64,000 nucleotides of DNA, from NCBI GenBank assembly GCA_902777275.1, contig CACYTI010000004.1, forward strand, positions 1-64,000, given 5' to 3'. The position numbers and the translations under genes are program-made. Below the pieces are notes generated by a model, which saw only the letters and a list, made by a program, of their open reading frames with translations, made no database searches and was not told the DNA's origin. Shown here one piece after another: positions 42,331-50,193 of the stretch. Positions within the stretch are counted from its first letter, which is position 1. The number at the start of each line of letters is the position of its first letter. The stretch is from an uncultured Ruminococcus sp. Lineage in GTDB: Bacteria; Bacillota; Clostridia; Oscillospirales; Acutalibacteraceae.

Positions 42331-42732
42331 ATGACCGACAACAAATCCGCGTTTGCGGTGAATCAGTATGATGAAAATGTGCGGAAGGTGATTCCGTTTT
42401 ATGATGAGATTTACGAGCAGATTTTCAGCGTTATTCATCCTTATTTTGTCAGTGAGCTGAAAACGGGCTATATTGTGATCGGCGACCACCGGCATTTTCA
42501 CGGCTGCACGCTGTTTTTGTACAAGGAGCACGTCGATAAGACCGAGCTGTTTCACCTTGACAAAGCCGAACTTGCGCTTTTCATGGAGGAAATGAAGGCG
42601 ATGCTGTCGGCGGCGCAGGACAAAAATATTGAGGGATCTTCCATAATGACTGATTCTATGACAACAGGCTCGGGGCATGAAGCTCCGAGCCTGTCAAATA
42701 ATTTTAATAAACACATATTCCGCTTCCGTTGA
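42331..42732 (+). pseudogene. chimera of a methyltransferase start and a HIT-protein start
   Basis: The frame starts MTDNKSAFAVNQYDENVRKV and IPFYDEIYEQIFSVI, the usual N-terminus of a class I methyltransferase. It then changes to HPYFVSELKTGYIVIGDHRH and FHGCTLFLYKEHVDKTELFH, the N-terminal half of a HIT-family hydrolase. The HIT active site (H-x-H-x-H) is missing because the frame runs off into unrelated sequence and a hairpin. Two genes appear to have been joined by deletion. A promoter (TTGACG-18-TAAAAT) and GGAGG still precede it; the product is unlikely to be an enzyme. Confidence 0.65.
42664..42694. terminator. hairpin between convergent genes
   Basis: ACAGGCTCGG and CCGAGCCTGT pair, followed by CAAATAATTTT on the plus strand; the yaaA stop codon lies at its edge. 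Confidence 0.65.
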
Positions 42733-43437
42733 GCGTTCCCTGTCAAAGCGGTAACCCCTGTCAAATGCTTTGAGTTCTTCGGGAGAATGGGCGTTGACCT
42801 CAGCGGCAAAGCGCACCATCTCCCCTCTTGCCATTTTTGCGTAAACGCCCTTTTGCACTACCCTGCCGTTTTGCAGCTCGCCGAAAACGACGGTGATAAA
42901 CCTGTCCTGTGGCTGTAAATATTTTTCGATACACTTTGAGTATTCCTTTGACGCGAGGTTGACGATCACCCTGTCCTCGGGCAACACCTCGCGGTACAAG
43001 CTGTCGCCCCAGAATTCGTACAGGTTTTTGCAGCCGTCAGCCTTTGCTTTTGCCTGCATTTCCAGACGATACGGTACAACGCCGTCCATCGGTTTGACCG
43101 AACCGTAAAAGCCCGACAAAATCCGCACGTTCGCCTGCACATAGTCGAAATACCGCTGTTCAAACACTGCGGGCGCCATGTAGGTATATTGGATTCCGTC
43201 ATACGCTAAAATTGCCGGCGTCAGGCATTTGCGCAAGTCCATTTCCGCGAACCGCTCGTGATTTTCCTGTGCGATTTTATCGCTGCACGCCCACAGGCGC
43301 TTCTGTTCGACAAATGTGAGCCCGTTGATATAGTCCTTCAAATTTTCGGCTTTGTCAATGAATACGGGAAGCTCCGCGCAGTCAAAAGTATCGGTATCCA
43401 CCTTCATCTGCTTGGCGGGCGCGATGATGATCCTCAT
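42694..43437 (-). CDS. yaaA: YaaA-family peroxide-stress protein
   Basis: 247 residues, the family length. MRIIIAPAKQMKVDTDTF, YDGIQYTYM, RILSGFYGSVKPMDGVVPYR and NLASKEYSKCI are the conserved blocks of the YaaA (UPF0246/DUF328) family, which limits free iron and DNA damage during peroxide stress in E. coli. The start overlaps the stop of the upstream membrane-protein gene by 4 bases, so translation is coupled. Confidence 0.9.
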   Translation of the reverse strand: MRIIIAPAKQMKVDTDTFDCAELPVFIDKAENLKDYINGLTFVEQKRLWACSDKIAQENHERFAEMDLRKCLTPAILAYDGIQYTYMAPAVFEQRYFDYVQANVRILSGFYGSVKPMDGVVPYRLEMQAKAKADGCKNLYEFWGDSLYREVLPEDRVIVNLASKEYSKCIEKYLQPQDRFITVVFGELQNGRVVQKGVYAKMARGEMVRFAAEVNAHSPEELKAFDRGYRFDRERSTEAEYVFIKII

Positions 43438-44180
43438 TGACGACCTCTCACTTTCAGTATCACTTTACCGATTAGGAACAGCACGGCGGACAGACAAGCA
43501 AAAATCAGCACAAAGGAATTGATTTCTTCCGTCCAGCGCATCCACAGCACGACCGCGTCTCCGACAGCCATGAAAATAAAGGGAACCCACAGGAGCAGAT
43601 TTTCGCCCTTTCCGAGGAACAGCCGTCGGAGCATTAGTGTGAAGAACAGCACCAACAACAACATAACGATTGATTCGATGATGTGAAACTGCGTGGCGTT
43701 AGCCATTTCGGAGTGATACACCACAGGGATCGCCATGGAAAACGCGGTCAGATATCCGAGCGAATACCACATAGAGAACCGGCTTTTCGCGCTGCCTGAC
43801 AGCTCCGCCGCGCGCAGGATCATAGCTATTATCAACATTCCGTAAGAGACAAATTGAATAGCGGGAATGGTGAATTCCGTGTGAAGCATTCCCGAAACGA
43901 GAATCACGCCCGAGGTGACCGTCATCGGGCAATAATCCGCCTCGGCCGAGGAAAACAGCGACTTCCAAAAGCTGCGGCAGCGCACCGACAGCATGATCAC
44001 CGTCGCGCACAGCGACAGGATCGCGGTCAGGTTGACAAAGCCGTCAAACGCCGACGGGAACAAGCCGTATTGCGTGATCGAGCGGATCAGACTCTGCGCT
44101 CTTTCTCCGAACAGAATCATAAAATATAGCAGGAACATCCACGAAATCAGCCTTCCGAAGTTTTTCTTTATTGTCGTCAT
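43434..44180 (-). CDS. membrane protein of unknown function
   Basis: 248 residues with seven or eight predicted membrane helices and few charged loops; no family is recognised. First gene of a two-gene unit with yaaA (ATGA overlap). The start follows AAAGGG at a short distance (AAAGGGCTGATTTT before the ATG). Confidence 0.6.
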   Translation of the reverse strand: MTTIKKNFGRLISWMFLLYFMILFGERAQSLIRSITQYGLFPSAFDGFVNLTAILSLCATVIMLSVRCRSFWKSLFSSAEADYCPMTVTSGVILVSGMLHTEFTIPAIQFVSYGMLIIAMILRAAELSGSAKSRFSMWYSLGYLTAFSMAIPVVYHSEMANATQFHIIESIVMLLLVLFFTLMLRRLFLGKGENLLLWVPFIFMAVGDAVVLWMRWTEEINSFVLIFACLSAVLFLIGKVILKVRGRQ

Positions 44181-44269
44181 AAAATCAGCCCTTTCCGATT
44201 GATAGTTTCATTATATAGGACGCTGCGCCGGTTGTAAAGAAGATTTTCGCGGCTTTATATAATCTTTAG

Positions 44270-44496
44270 TTGAAAGCGTCTACTCGGAGTGGTATAATAT
44301 GATAGACAGAAAAACACACTCACGTTTTTGCGCAGCAAACGATTGCCGAAGCGGAGCAGATTCGCGGTGAAAAGCACCGGCAACTCGATATGATCTTGCA
44401 GGAGCAGGAAAACGAAAAGCCCGGCTATCACATCTGACAGGCAAAACGGAAGTCATCAACTACAAAATGACAATCATATTTTTGAGAAGGATTAGG
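44270..44496 (+). pseudogene. broken copy of the GNAT acetyltransferase, with its promoter
   Basis: TTGAAA-17-TATAAT (44270-44298) and the AGTGGTATAATAT context match the promoter at 7722. After a deletion, GCGCAGCA at 44331 onwards aligns with the last 170 bases of the GNAT gene at 8095-8271, including GAAGTCATCAACTACAAAAT and the end GAAGGATTAG. Small indels break the frame. It is the footprint of an old duplication. Confidence 0.75.
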
Positions 44497-44509
44497 AGAG
44501 AATGGAAGG

Positions 44510-44737
44510 ATGAAACATTTGGAAATGATGATGATGGAATGGGAAGAAGGATTCTCCATTCGCGTTGGTATTGCGGATAACACAGTCGTCCTGTCCGCCA
44601 ACAAAGAGGGATTACTGTCGTTGGCAAGGCAATTGATTGCGCTTTCCGAAGAGACGCCCGGAAGCCACCTTCACTATGACAAGTATAACTCGCTTGAGGA
44701 GGATTCCTCCGATTTGGTTGTTGAACTGATGAACTAA
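44510..44737 (+). CDS. Imm32-like immunity protein
   Basis: 75 residues. The segment VVLSANKEGLLSLARQLIAL and then GSHLHYDKYNSLEEDSSDLV is the pattern of Imm32-type immunity proteins, which neutralise toxins of polymorphic systems. No matching toxin is adjacent, so it is an orphan, perhaps protecting against neighbours. GGAAGG precedes the ATG. Confidence 0.68.
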   Translation: MKHLEMMMMEWEEGFSIRVGIADNTVVLSANKEGLLSLARQLIALSEETPGSHLHYDKYNSLEEDSSDLVVELMN

Positions 44738-44801
44738 CCGGCACCGACAAAGGGTGAATTAATCAAATCCGAATAAGACAGCTTGCATGGGGAGTGAAAA
44801 T

Positions 44802-45278
44802 ATGGACTGCACATTTAAGACCGAACACGGCAATTTCAACTACCGCGTCGGTGTGATCATTACAAACGGCAGAAAGATTCTAATGGCGCGAAACCCGAAC
44901 GAGGAGCGCGCATTTTACTATTCCGTCGGCGGCAGGGTGCGCTTCGGCGAAAGCCTGACGAAAGCCGCCTTGCGCGAATTGAAGGAGGAAACGGGCATCG
45001 ACTGCGAGATCGATCGTCTCGCGGCGATACACGAGAATTTCTTCACCGATGACGGCGGCGTGTTCTTTCACGAAGTCTCATGCTTTTTCACGGTCAAGCC
45101 GAACGATAAGCTCCTGCAAATCCCGAACGGACACACAACAGACGGCGGTCCCTGCGGCGAGTATCTCGAATGGATCAACTTGGACAATTCCGGCGGCGTG
45201 ACGATCTATCCCGATTTCTACCGAATCGTTGATTTTGAAAAAGACAGGGAAATCAAGCATTTTATTTCGAGGGAATAA
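44802..45278 (+). CDS. Nudix hydrolase
   Basis: 158 residues from the ATG behind GGGGAG. A complete Nudix box GRVRFGESLTKAALRELKEE and TGIDCE is present; RVGVIITNGRKILMARNPNE and YYSVGG precede it. It should hydrolyse a nucleoside diphosphate-linked compound; specificity is unknown. It stands alone, before the phage remnant. Confidence 0.85.
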   Translation: MDCTFKTEHGNFNYRVGVIITNGRKILMARNPNEERAFYYSVGGRVRFGESLTKAALRELKEETGIDCEIDRLAAIHENFFTDDGGVFFHEVSCFFTVKPNDKLLQIPNGHTTDGGPCGEYLEWINLDNSGGVTIYPDFYRIVDFEKDREIKHFISRE

Positions 45279-45404
45279 CGGTTGTTATCCGTTGAAAAAT
45301 CGGCGATAAACACACGGACAAAACAGGAGATAATCAGCATTTTCAGATTATAAATATTCCTAAACAGGAAAACTTGTATGATAATCGAGCAGGAATATTC
45401 AAAT

Positions 45405-46565
45405 AAGGAAATCTGTCTCGAAGGACAACGATTTTTCCGCTGTGCTCGAAAGTGCCGTCAGAGACGCTTGCACCGTGGGCGACGGCGCGTTCAAGATATC
45501 CTGCGACCCGGAGATCTCGGAGAACATCATCATCGAGTGGTACCCTGCCGAGCGCGTGAAATTCACTCGCAGACGCGGCAGGATAAGGGAAGTGAGCTTC
45601 TACACCGACTACTTTAAAAACGGCAAAAATATCAGTTTATTGAGCGCTACGGCTACGGATATATAAGCTACCGCCTTATCGACGGCAACGACAACGCCGT
45701 CCCGTTTCAGACCTTTGAGGAAACTGAATGGGCTGAGGGGCAGAACATTTCATTTGACAGCGGCGTGATGTTCGCCGTGCCTGTCGTGTTCGGCAGTCAC
45801 CCGCAGTACAAGGGGCGCGGAATAAGCCTTATCGACAGCAAGGACGACGCCGGGGACGCGCTCGACGAGATATTCAGCCAGTGGATGGACGCTCTGAGAG
45901 CGGGAAGGACGAAGGAATATTTCCCCGAACGCCTTGTTCCGCGCGACCCGAACACGGGGCAGTATATAAGCCCGAACCCGTTTGACAACCGCTTTATCGT
46001 CGTCGGCGACGATATGCAGGAGGGCAAGAGCAACGGCATTAAGACGGAAACGCCGAATATCCCGAGCGAGAGCTATTTGGCGGCTTATGTCACGGCGCTC
46101 GATTTGTATTTGCAGGGGCTTGTCTCGCCGTCCACTATCGGTATTGACGTCAAAAAGCTCGACAACGCCGAGGCTCAGCGCGAAAAGGAAAAAACGACGC
46201 TTTATACGCGGCAGAAACTTGTCGGGCTGATCGAGTCCGTCATGCCCAAGCTTGTACTCGCCGCTCTGAACGGGCAGGAAATGCTTGCGAACGGCGGCGA
46301 GCCTGTCAGGGAAAGCCTTGAAATCAAAGCCAAGTTCGGCGAGTACGCCAACCCGAGCTTTGAAAGTCAGGTCGAAACCGTGAGCAAGGCGCGGCAGGGC
46401 GGCGTGATGTCGATCAAGACCTCCGTCGATGAGCTTTACGGCGACAGCAAGGACGATGAATGGAAGGAAGAAGAGGTCAGGCGGATAAAGGAAGAATCGG
46501 GGATCGCGACGCTTGACGAAACCTCGGAAATAAACGACGTTGACATCGGCGGGCTTGATGTATAA
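45405..46565 (+). pseudogene. phage portal protein, truncated and frameshifted
   Basis: The readable sequence begins without a start at SVSKDNDFSAVLESAVRDAC. It runs to KNGK near 45635 and is thrown out of frame in a run of A residues; in the next frame YQFIERYGYGYISYRLIDGN continues through FDNRFIVVGDDMQEGKSNGI to the stop at 46565. The C-terminal part resembles SPP1 gp6-like portal proteins, the ring through which DNA enters the head. Both the missing N-terminus and the frameshift make it non-functional. The next gene starts at its stop codon. Confidence 0.75.
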
Positions 46566-48244
46566 TGGCTGATTACGATATCGCCGCGGCGTTTGAGGCG
46601 ATCGAGAACGAGCTTATCGACAGCATGATACGCAATTTCAAGCTTCACCGCGCCGAGGAAAACAAAGAGGGCTATTTGTGGAGCCAGTGGCAGGTGGAGC
46701 AGCTCAAAAGCCTTGAGCAGTACCGCGCCCGCAATCAAAAGAAGTTCACAAAGCGCTTTGTCGCTCTGAACGCCAAGCTTGAGAAAATGCTGCGGAAAGC
46801 GGAGGCGGACGGTAACGCGGGGCAGGAGGCAGAAATATTAAAGGCGATAAAGGCGGGCTTCAAGCCGCCTAAGCTGCCCGACGCGTCTTACGCGACGTTT
46901 TTTCAGCTAAACGACCGCAAGCTTGAGGCTCTCATAAAAGCGACCACAGACGACCTGAAAAGCGCCGAAACCGCTGTTCTGAGAATGAGCGACGACCAAT
47001 ACCGCAAGTCGATATTCAACGCTCAGGTTTACGCCAACACGGGCGCGGCGACGTATGAAAAGGCGGTCGATATGGCTTGCCGCGATATGCTCCGCGCGGG
47101 GCTGAACTGTGTGGAGTACAAAAACGGCGCGCGCCACACGCTTTCCGACTACGCGGAAATGGCGATCCGCACCGCCAACAAGCGGGCTTATCTGTACGGC
47201 GAGGGTCAAAAGCGGCAGGAGTGGGGTATCACCACAGTCGTAGTCAATTCGCGTCAGGGCGGCTGCCCTCGGTGCGCCCGGTATGTCGGGAAGGTTTTTA
47301 TCGACGACGTATACAGCGGCGGTACAAAAGCGGACGGCGATTATCCGCTGCTGTCTGAGGCGATAAAGGGCGGCTTGTTCCACCCGCGCTGCAAGGACAG
47401 CACCTCCACCTATTTCGACGGAATCACGAACATCCAGCCGATGACGGACGAAGAAATGGCGGAAATGGAGCGCCGCGAGAAGCTTGAACAGAAGGAGAGC
47501 TATTACGAGAATCAGGCGGAAAAGAACAGAAGAATAGCCGAGCACAGCCTTGACGGGGAGAATAAAAGAACCTACGCGCACAGGGCTGAGCAATGCGGGA
47601 AAAAGGCGGCTGAGGTTGAAAAAGAGCTTGAAAAAACCGAAAAATATGCTATAATAAAGCCCAAGGGTGTGAATGGCTTGGAACAGGCGAAGAAGCGTGA
47701 TAAAAAAGTAATGATTACCGATATCGCGATCGATAAGGTGGCGAAGTCAAAGGTAAAACTGTTGTCTTTGGAACAAAATTCCAAAATTGACGCGATTCAC
47801 AGAGAATTACTTACCATCTCCAAAAACGAAAATAACAGCAATGAAGTGGCTTTTCTTTTTGGATTAAATTCTGACGACAAGTTTTCGCATAAAGGAACAG
47901 AACACGCTGTCAATATTTTTGACAATCCTCTCGCGTATTCTTTGGCTAAAAACGGCGGCGCGGATAGCTTGTTTTTAGCGCATAATCACCCGAGCACACA
48001 AATTTTTTCTTATGCTGATATCGGTGTGTTCATGCATATTGATTCACTTGCAGGCATGTCTGTTGTATCAAATACAGGTGATGTACATATACTCTTTAAG
48101 TCAGGTCGATTTGATTATGACGCCGCTTATGACGCTTTAGCTGAAATAAAAGAGGCATTTGGCGGATACAGTCCCGAACACGATTCGGATATAGTAAAAG
48201 CTTTTTTAAAGGTTTCACACAAGTATGGAATTTTGCGTTATTAA
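46565..48244 (+). CDS. phage minor capsid protein with C-terminal JAB-like domain
   Basis: 559 residues. The first 320 form a head minor protein of the phage minor-capsid-2 type, with NTGAATYEKAVDMACRDMLR, SDYAEMAIRTANKRAYL and a zinc-like CPRCARYVGK...HPRCKDS. A coiled coil follows. From about 400 a separate domain contains SLFLAHNHPSTQIFSYADIG, the H-x-H-P...S/D metal site of JAB/RadC-like peptidases, as found in toxin tips. The DNA encoding that part is much more AT-rich than the first part, which suggests module exchange. A 43-residue gene with a strong ribosome site follows. Confidence 0.78.
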   Translation: MADYDIAAAFEAIENELIDSMIRNFKLHRAEENKEGYLWSQWQVEQLKSLEQYRARNQKKFTKRFVALNAKLEKMLRKAEADGNAGQEAEILKAIKAGFKPPKLPDASYATFFQLNDRKLEALIKATTDDLKSAETAVLRMSDDQYRKSIFNAQVYANTGAATYEKAVDMACRDMLRAGLNCVEYKNGARHTLSDYAEMAIRTANKRAYLYGEGQKRQEWGITTVVVNSRQGGCPRCARYVGKVFIDDVYSGGTKADGDYPLLSEAIKGGLFHPRCKDSTSTYFDGITNIQPMTDEEMAEMERREKLEQKESYYENQAEKNRRIAEHSLDGENKRTYAHRAEQCGKKAAEVEKELEKTEKYAIIKPKGVNGLEQAKKRDKKVMITDIAIDKVAKSKVKLLSLEQNSKIDAIHRELLTISKNENNSNEVAFLFGLNSDDKFSHKGTEHAVNIFDNPLAYSLAKNGGADSLFLAHNHPSTQIFSYADIGVFMHIDSLAGMSVVSNTGDVHILFKSGRFDYDAAYDALAEIKEAFGGYSPEHDSDIVKAFLKVSHKYGILRY

Positions 48245-48256
48245 AGGAGGTCAACG

Positions 48257-48388
48257 ATGGAAAAAGAATTATTCGGTAAACTTGATACCACAGATAAGAA
48301 AGATATTGATTTGCTTGAAAAGCTTATGGAAGAAAAAAGAAATAAAGGCAACGTCCCCGAACAGACAAAAGAACCTGTTTCAGCATAA
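48257..48388 (+). CDS. 43-residue protein after the capsid-JAB gene
   Basis: Starts behind AAAGGAGG, 12 bases after the capsid-JAB stop. Sequence MEKELFGKLDTTDKKDIDLL and EKLMEEKRNKGNVPEQT; highly charged and probably one helix. It shares the AT-rich character of the JAB-encoding part, so the two may have been acquired together. An antitoxin or regulatory role is conceivable; nothing in the sequence proves it. A terminator follows at once. Confidence 0.55.
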   Translation: MEKELFGKLDTTDKKDIDLLEKLMEEKRNKGNVPEQTKEPVSA

Positions 48389-48424
48389 CCGTTAACCGCT
48401 CCCAAGTGATTGAGAGCGGTTTTC
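48389..48424 (+). terminator. terminator after the 43-residue gene
   Basis: AACCGCTC and GAGCGGTT pair over CCAAGTGATTGA and are followed by TTCTTA. Confidence 0.7.
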
Positions 48425-48536
48425 TTATGCAAAAATATATATTTTGACCCCGCCGTTGATGTGCTTTCCCAAATCGCTAAACGCTGTCATAGGCGGGATA
48501 GGGTGCAGCGCCACGCTGCCGAAAGGTGGTGATAAC

Positions 48537-48704
48537 TTGAAAATCAAAGTCAAAAAGGATTTCTACGACCGCGAGGCTGACCTTGCTTTGCGCCGGAAGG
48601 GCGAAGCCCTGACCGTTTCCGCCGAGCGCGGCAGGGAGCTTATCGACGGCGGCTTTGCCGAGGAAATCAAATCTGAAAAGAAAACCGAAAAAACAGAAAA
48701 ATAA
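48537..48704 (+). CDS. small phage head-module protein
   Basis: 55 residues from a TTG start 7 bases after AAGGTGGTG. Sequence KIKVKKDFYDREADLALRRK and then GRELIDGGFAEEIKSEKK; short proteins of this type with a K-V-x-x-x-F-x-D start are common between the capsid genes of Firmicutes phages. Function unknown. Confidence 0.6.
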   Translation: MKIKVKKDFYDREADLALRRKGEALTVSAERGRELIDGGFAEEIKSEKKTEKTEK

Positions 48705-48738
48705 GCGCTTTTGCCGTAACGGCAACGGCGCTTTTATT
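48703..48738 (+). terminator. terminator in the phage head module
   Basis: AAGCGC...GCGCTT close over an inner TTGCCG-TAA-CGGCAA helix, followed by TTATTAT. Confidence 0.7.
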
Positions 48739-48804
48739 ATGCCTAAAACTCTGACGGCGTAAAAAGCTGAGGAATACCCAACGGGGTGAAACGGAGGAAA
48801 AAAT

Positions 48805-49419
48805 ATGTCACAGAATGAACAGAATAAACAGAATGGACAGCAGGCTGACGCCGAGCCCGAAACAAACGGCGGCACTAACGCGCAGGAGGGCGGCAATACT
48901 CCTAAAACCTATACACAGGAGGAGCTTGACAACATCGTCAGCGAGAGAACCGGCAGGGCGACAAAGTCCGCGTTGAAATCGTTCTTTTCGCAGAAGGGGC
49001 TATCCGAGGAGGAAGCGAATCAGGCGATGAACGAGTACCTTGAAACCAAACGCAAAAACACGCCCGATGTCGGCGCTCTTCAAAGCTCCGTCGCCTCGGA
49101 GCGCAGCGCGAGGATAAAAGCGCAGCTTAGAGCCGACGCGCAGCTTGAAGCGATAAAGCAGGGCGTTGACGTCAAGTCGATCCCCCATGTGCTGAAGCTT
49201 ATCGACTACAAGGATTGCGCCGACAGCGAGGGCGTCACCGACTCCGGAAAGCTCAGCGCAGCGGTCAAGAAGGTGCTCGACGACGTCCCCGCGTTCAAGG
49301 CGGCGGCGAACAGCGGCGGCTCCGTGCGGGTCGGCGGCGACGGCGAGGGAAATCACAAGCCGGATTCCGAAAACAGGAAAAGCGTTCCGTCCAAGAAATG
49401 GAACCGCTTTAATCTTTAA
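48805..49419 (+). CDS. phage scaffolding protein
   Basis: 204 residues. A Gln/Asn/Gly-rich start, then YTQEELDNIVSERTGRATKS and a long charged helical region; the C-terminus ends KKWNRFNL. This fits head scaffolding proteins of the DUF4355/minor scaffold type that precede the major capsid gene. CGGAGG precedes the ATG. The capsid gene that should follow is cut off after 13 codons. Confidence 0.75.
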   Translation: MSQNEQNKQNGQQADAEPETNGGTNAQEGGNTPKTYTQEELDNIVSERTGRATKSALKSFFSQKGLSEEEANQAMNEYLETKRKNTPDVGALQSSVASERSARIKAQLRADAQLEAIKQGVDVKSIPHVLKLIDYKDCADSEGVTDSGKLSAAVKKVLDDVPAFKAAANSGGSVRVGGDGEGNHKPDSENRKSVPSKKWNRFNL

Positions 49420-49448
49420 TCAAATTACAAAAGAAAGAAGGAAAATGT

Positions 49449-49485
49449 ATGCCTAACACCAACAATTATGCGCAGGTATGGGAAC
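49449..49485 (+). pseudogene. first codons of a major capsid gene
   Basis: An ATG behind AAAGAAAGAAGG reads MPNTNNYAQVWEP and then runs straight into the terminator of tRNA-Ser. Capsid genes normally stand here, behind the scaffold gene; the rest has been lost at the junction. Confidence 0.6.
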
Positions 49486-49519
49486 CAAAAAAAATAAACG
49501 CCCCTCCGAAGAAGGGCGT
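49486..49519 (-). terminator. terminator of tRNA-Ser
   Basis: On the minus strand ACGCCCTTC and GAGGGGCGT pair over TTCG and are followed by TTATTTTTTTT. Confidence 0.8.
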
Positions 49520-49520
49520 A

Positions 49521-49609
49521 TGGCGGAGACGGTGGGATTCGAACCCACGGTACCGTGAGGTACAACTGATTTCGAGTCAGTCCCGTTATGACCACTTCGA
49601 TACGTCTCC
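49521..49609 (-). tRNA. tRNA-Ser(CGA)
   Basis: Minus strand. Acceptor GGAGACG pairs with CGTCTCC; anticodon loop CTCGAAA gives CGA; a long variable arm (TACCTCACGGTA) and the T loop TTCGAAT follow; CCA is encoded. 89 bases. Confidence 0.95.
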
Positions 49610-49776
49610 GTATGCAGCGCCTTATTAAAGGGCACGTTTTTTAGTTTTAAACCGTAATATGTGAGGTGAATCTCACATTTGGCTTAAACAACAAGAGTAT
49701 TATAACACAAAAACTCTCATTGCGCAAGTCTTACGTTAAAATTTTTTGGGTTGAAATTGTAAAAAAGATAAGAACT

Positions 49777-49869
49777 CAAGTTTCCCACACCCTAATTTCC
49801 CAAAACTCCCGATAAAATCCTGAGAGCGTGGCTTTTGGGATGAACTGGTGCGGGAAGCTTGGGTTTTTT
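49777..49869. other. long two-part inverted repeat, possible structured RNA
   Basis: CAAGTTTCCCACACC (49777-49791) pairs with GGTGCGGGAAGCTTG (49847-49861) with two mismatches, and inside it TTCCCAAAA (49797-49805) pairs with TTTTGGGA (49833-49840). Six T residues follow on the plus strand. The 85-base structure is longer than an ordinary terminator. It lies at the stop codon of the TfoX-like gene and could be its terminator, a small RNA or a palindromic repeat. 49610-49776 shows no gene. Confidence 0.45.
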
Positions 49870-49870
49870 A

Positions 49871-50188
49871 TTATTTCTTTTTCTTTTTCGGCACGGGAAG
49901 CTCTTCAGCTATCGAAGTCACAAGCTTTTCCAGGAATTCTCTGTCGTCAGTGTTCTCAACCAAAAGCATCTCTTTTGCGCCTTCATACGGAAGCTCACGC
50001 GGAGCGGAAGGCATTAAATTTATCGCCGAGCTGACGGGCTTTACAAGGAAACGGTTGTCGTATATTCCGCCGACCACCTTTCCATCGCAGTATAGAATGT
50101 ACTCCCCCATCATTTTTCTTGCAGAAATACCGTCCAAGCCGCCGAGCTGCTCCAAAATATAGTCAGAGTATTCTTTTGTCGAAGCCAT
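49871..50188 (-). CDS. TfoX N-terminal domain protein
   Basis: 105 residues. ISARKMMGEYILYCDGKVVG and IYDNRFLVKP are the core of the TfoX/Sxy N-terminal domain, here alone without the C-terminal half found in competence regulators. The C-terminus is five lysines. The gene starts 5 bases after the upstream hydrolase stop, so the two form an operon. The function of stand-alone forms is not established. Confidence 0.82.
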   Translation of the reverse strand: MASTKEYSDYILEQLGGLDGISARKMMGEYILYCDGKVVGGIYDNRFLVKPVSSAINLMPSAPRELPYEGAKEMLLVENTDDREFLEKLVTSIAEELPVPKKKKK

Positions 50189-50193
50189 TCGAC

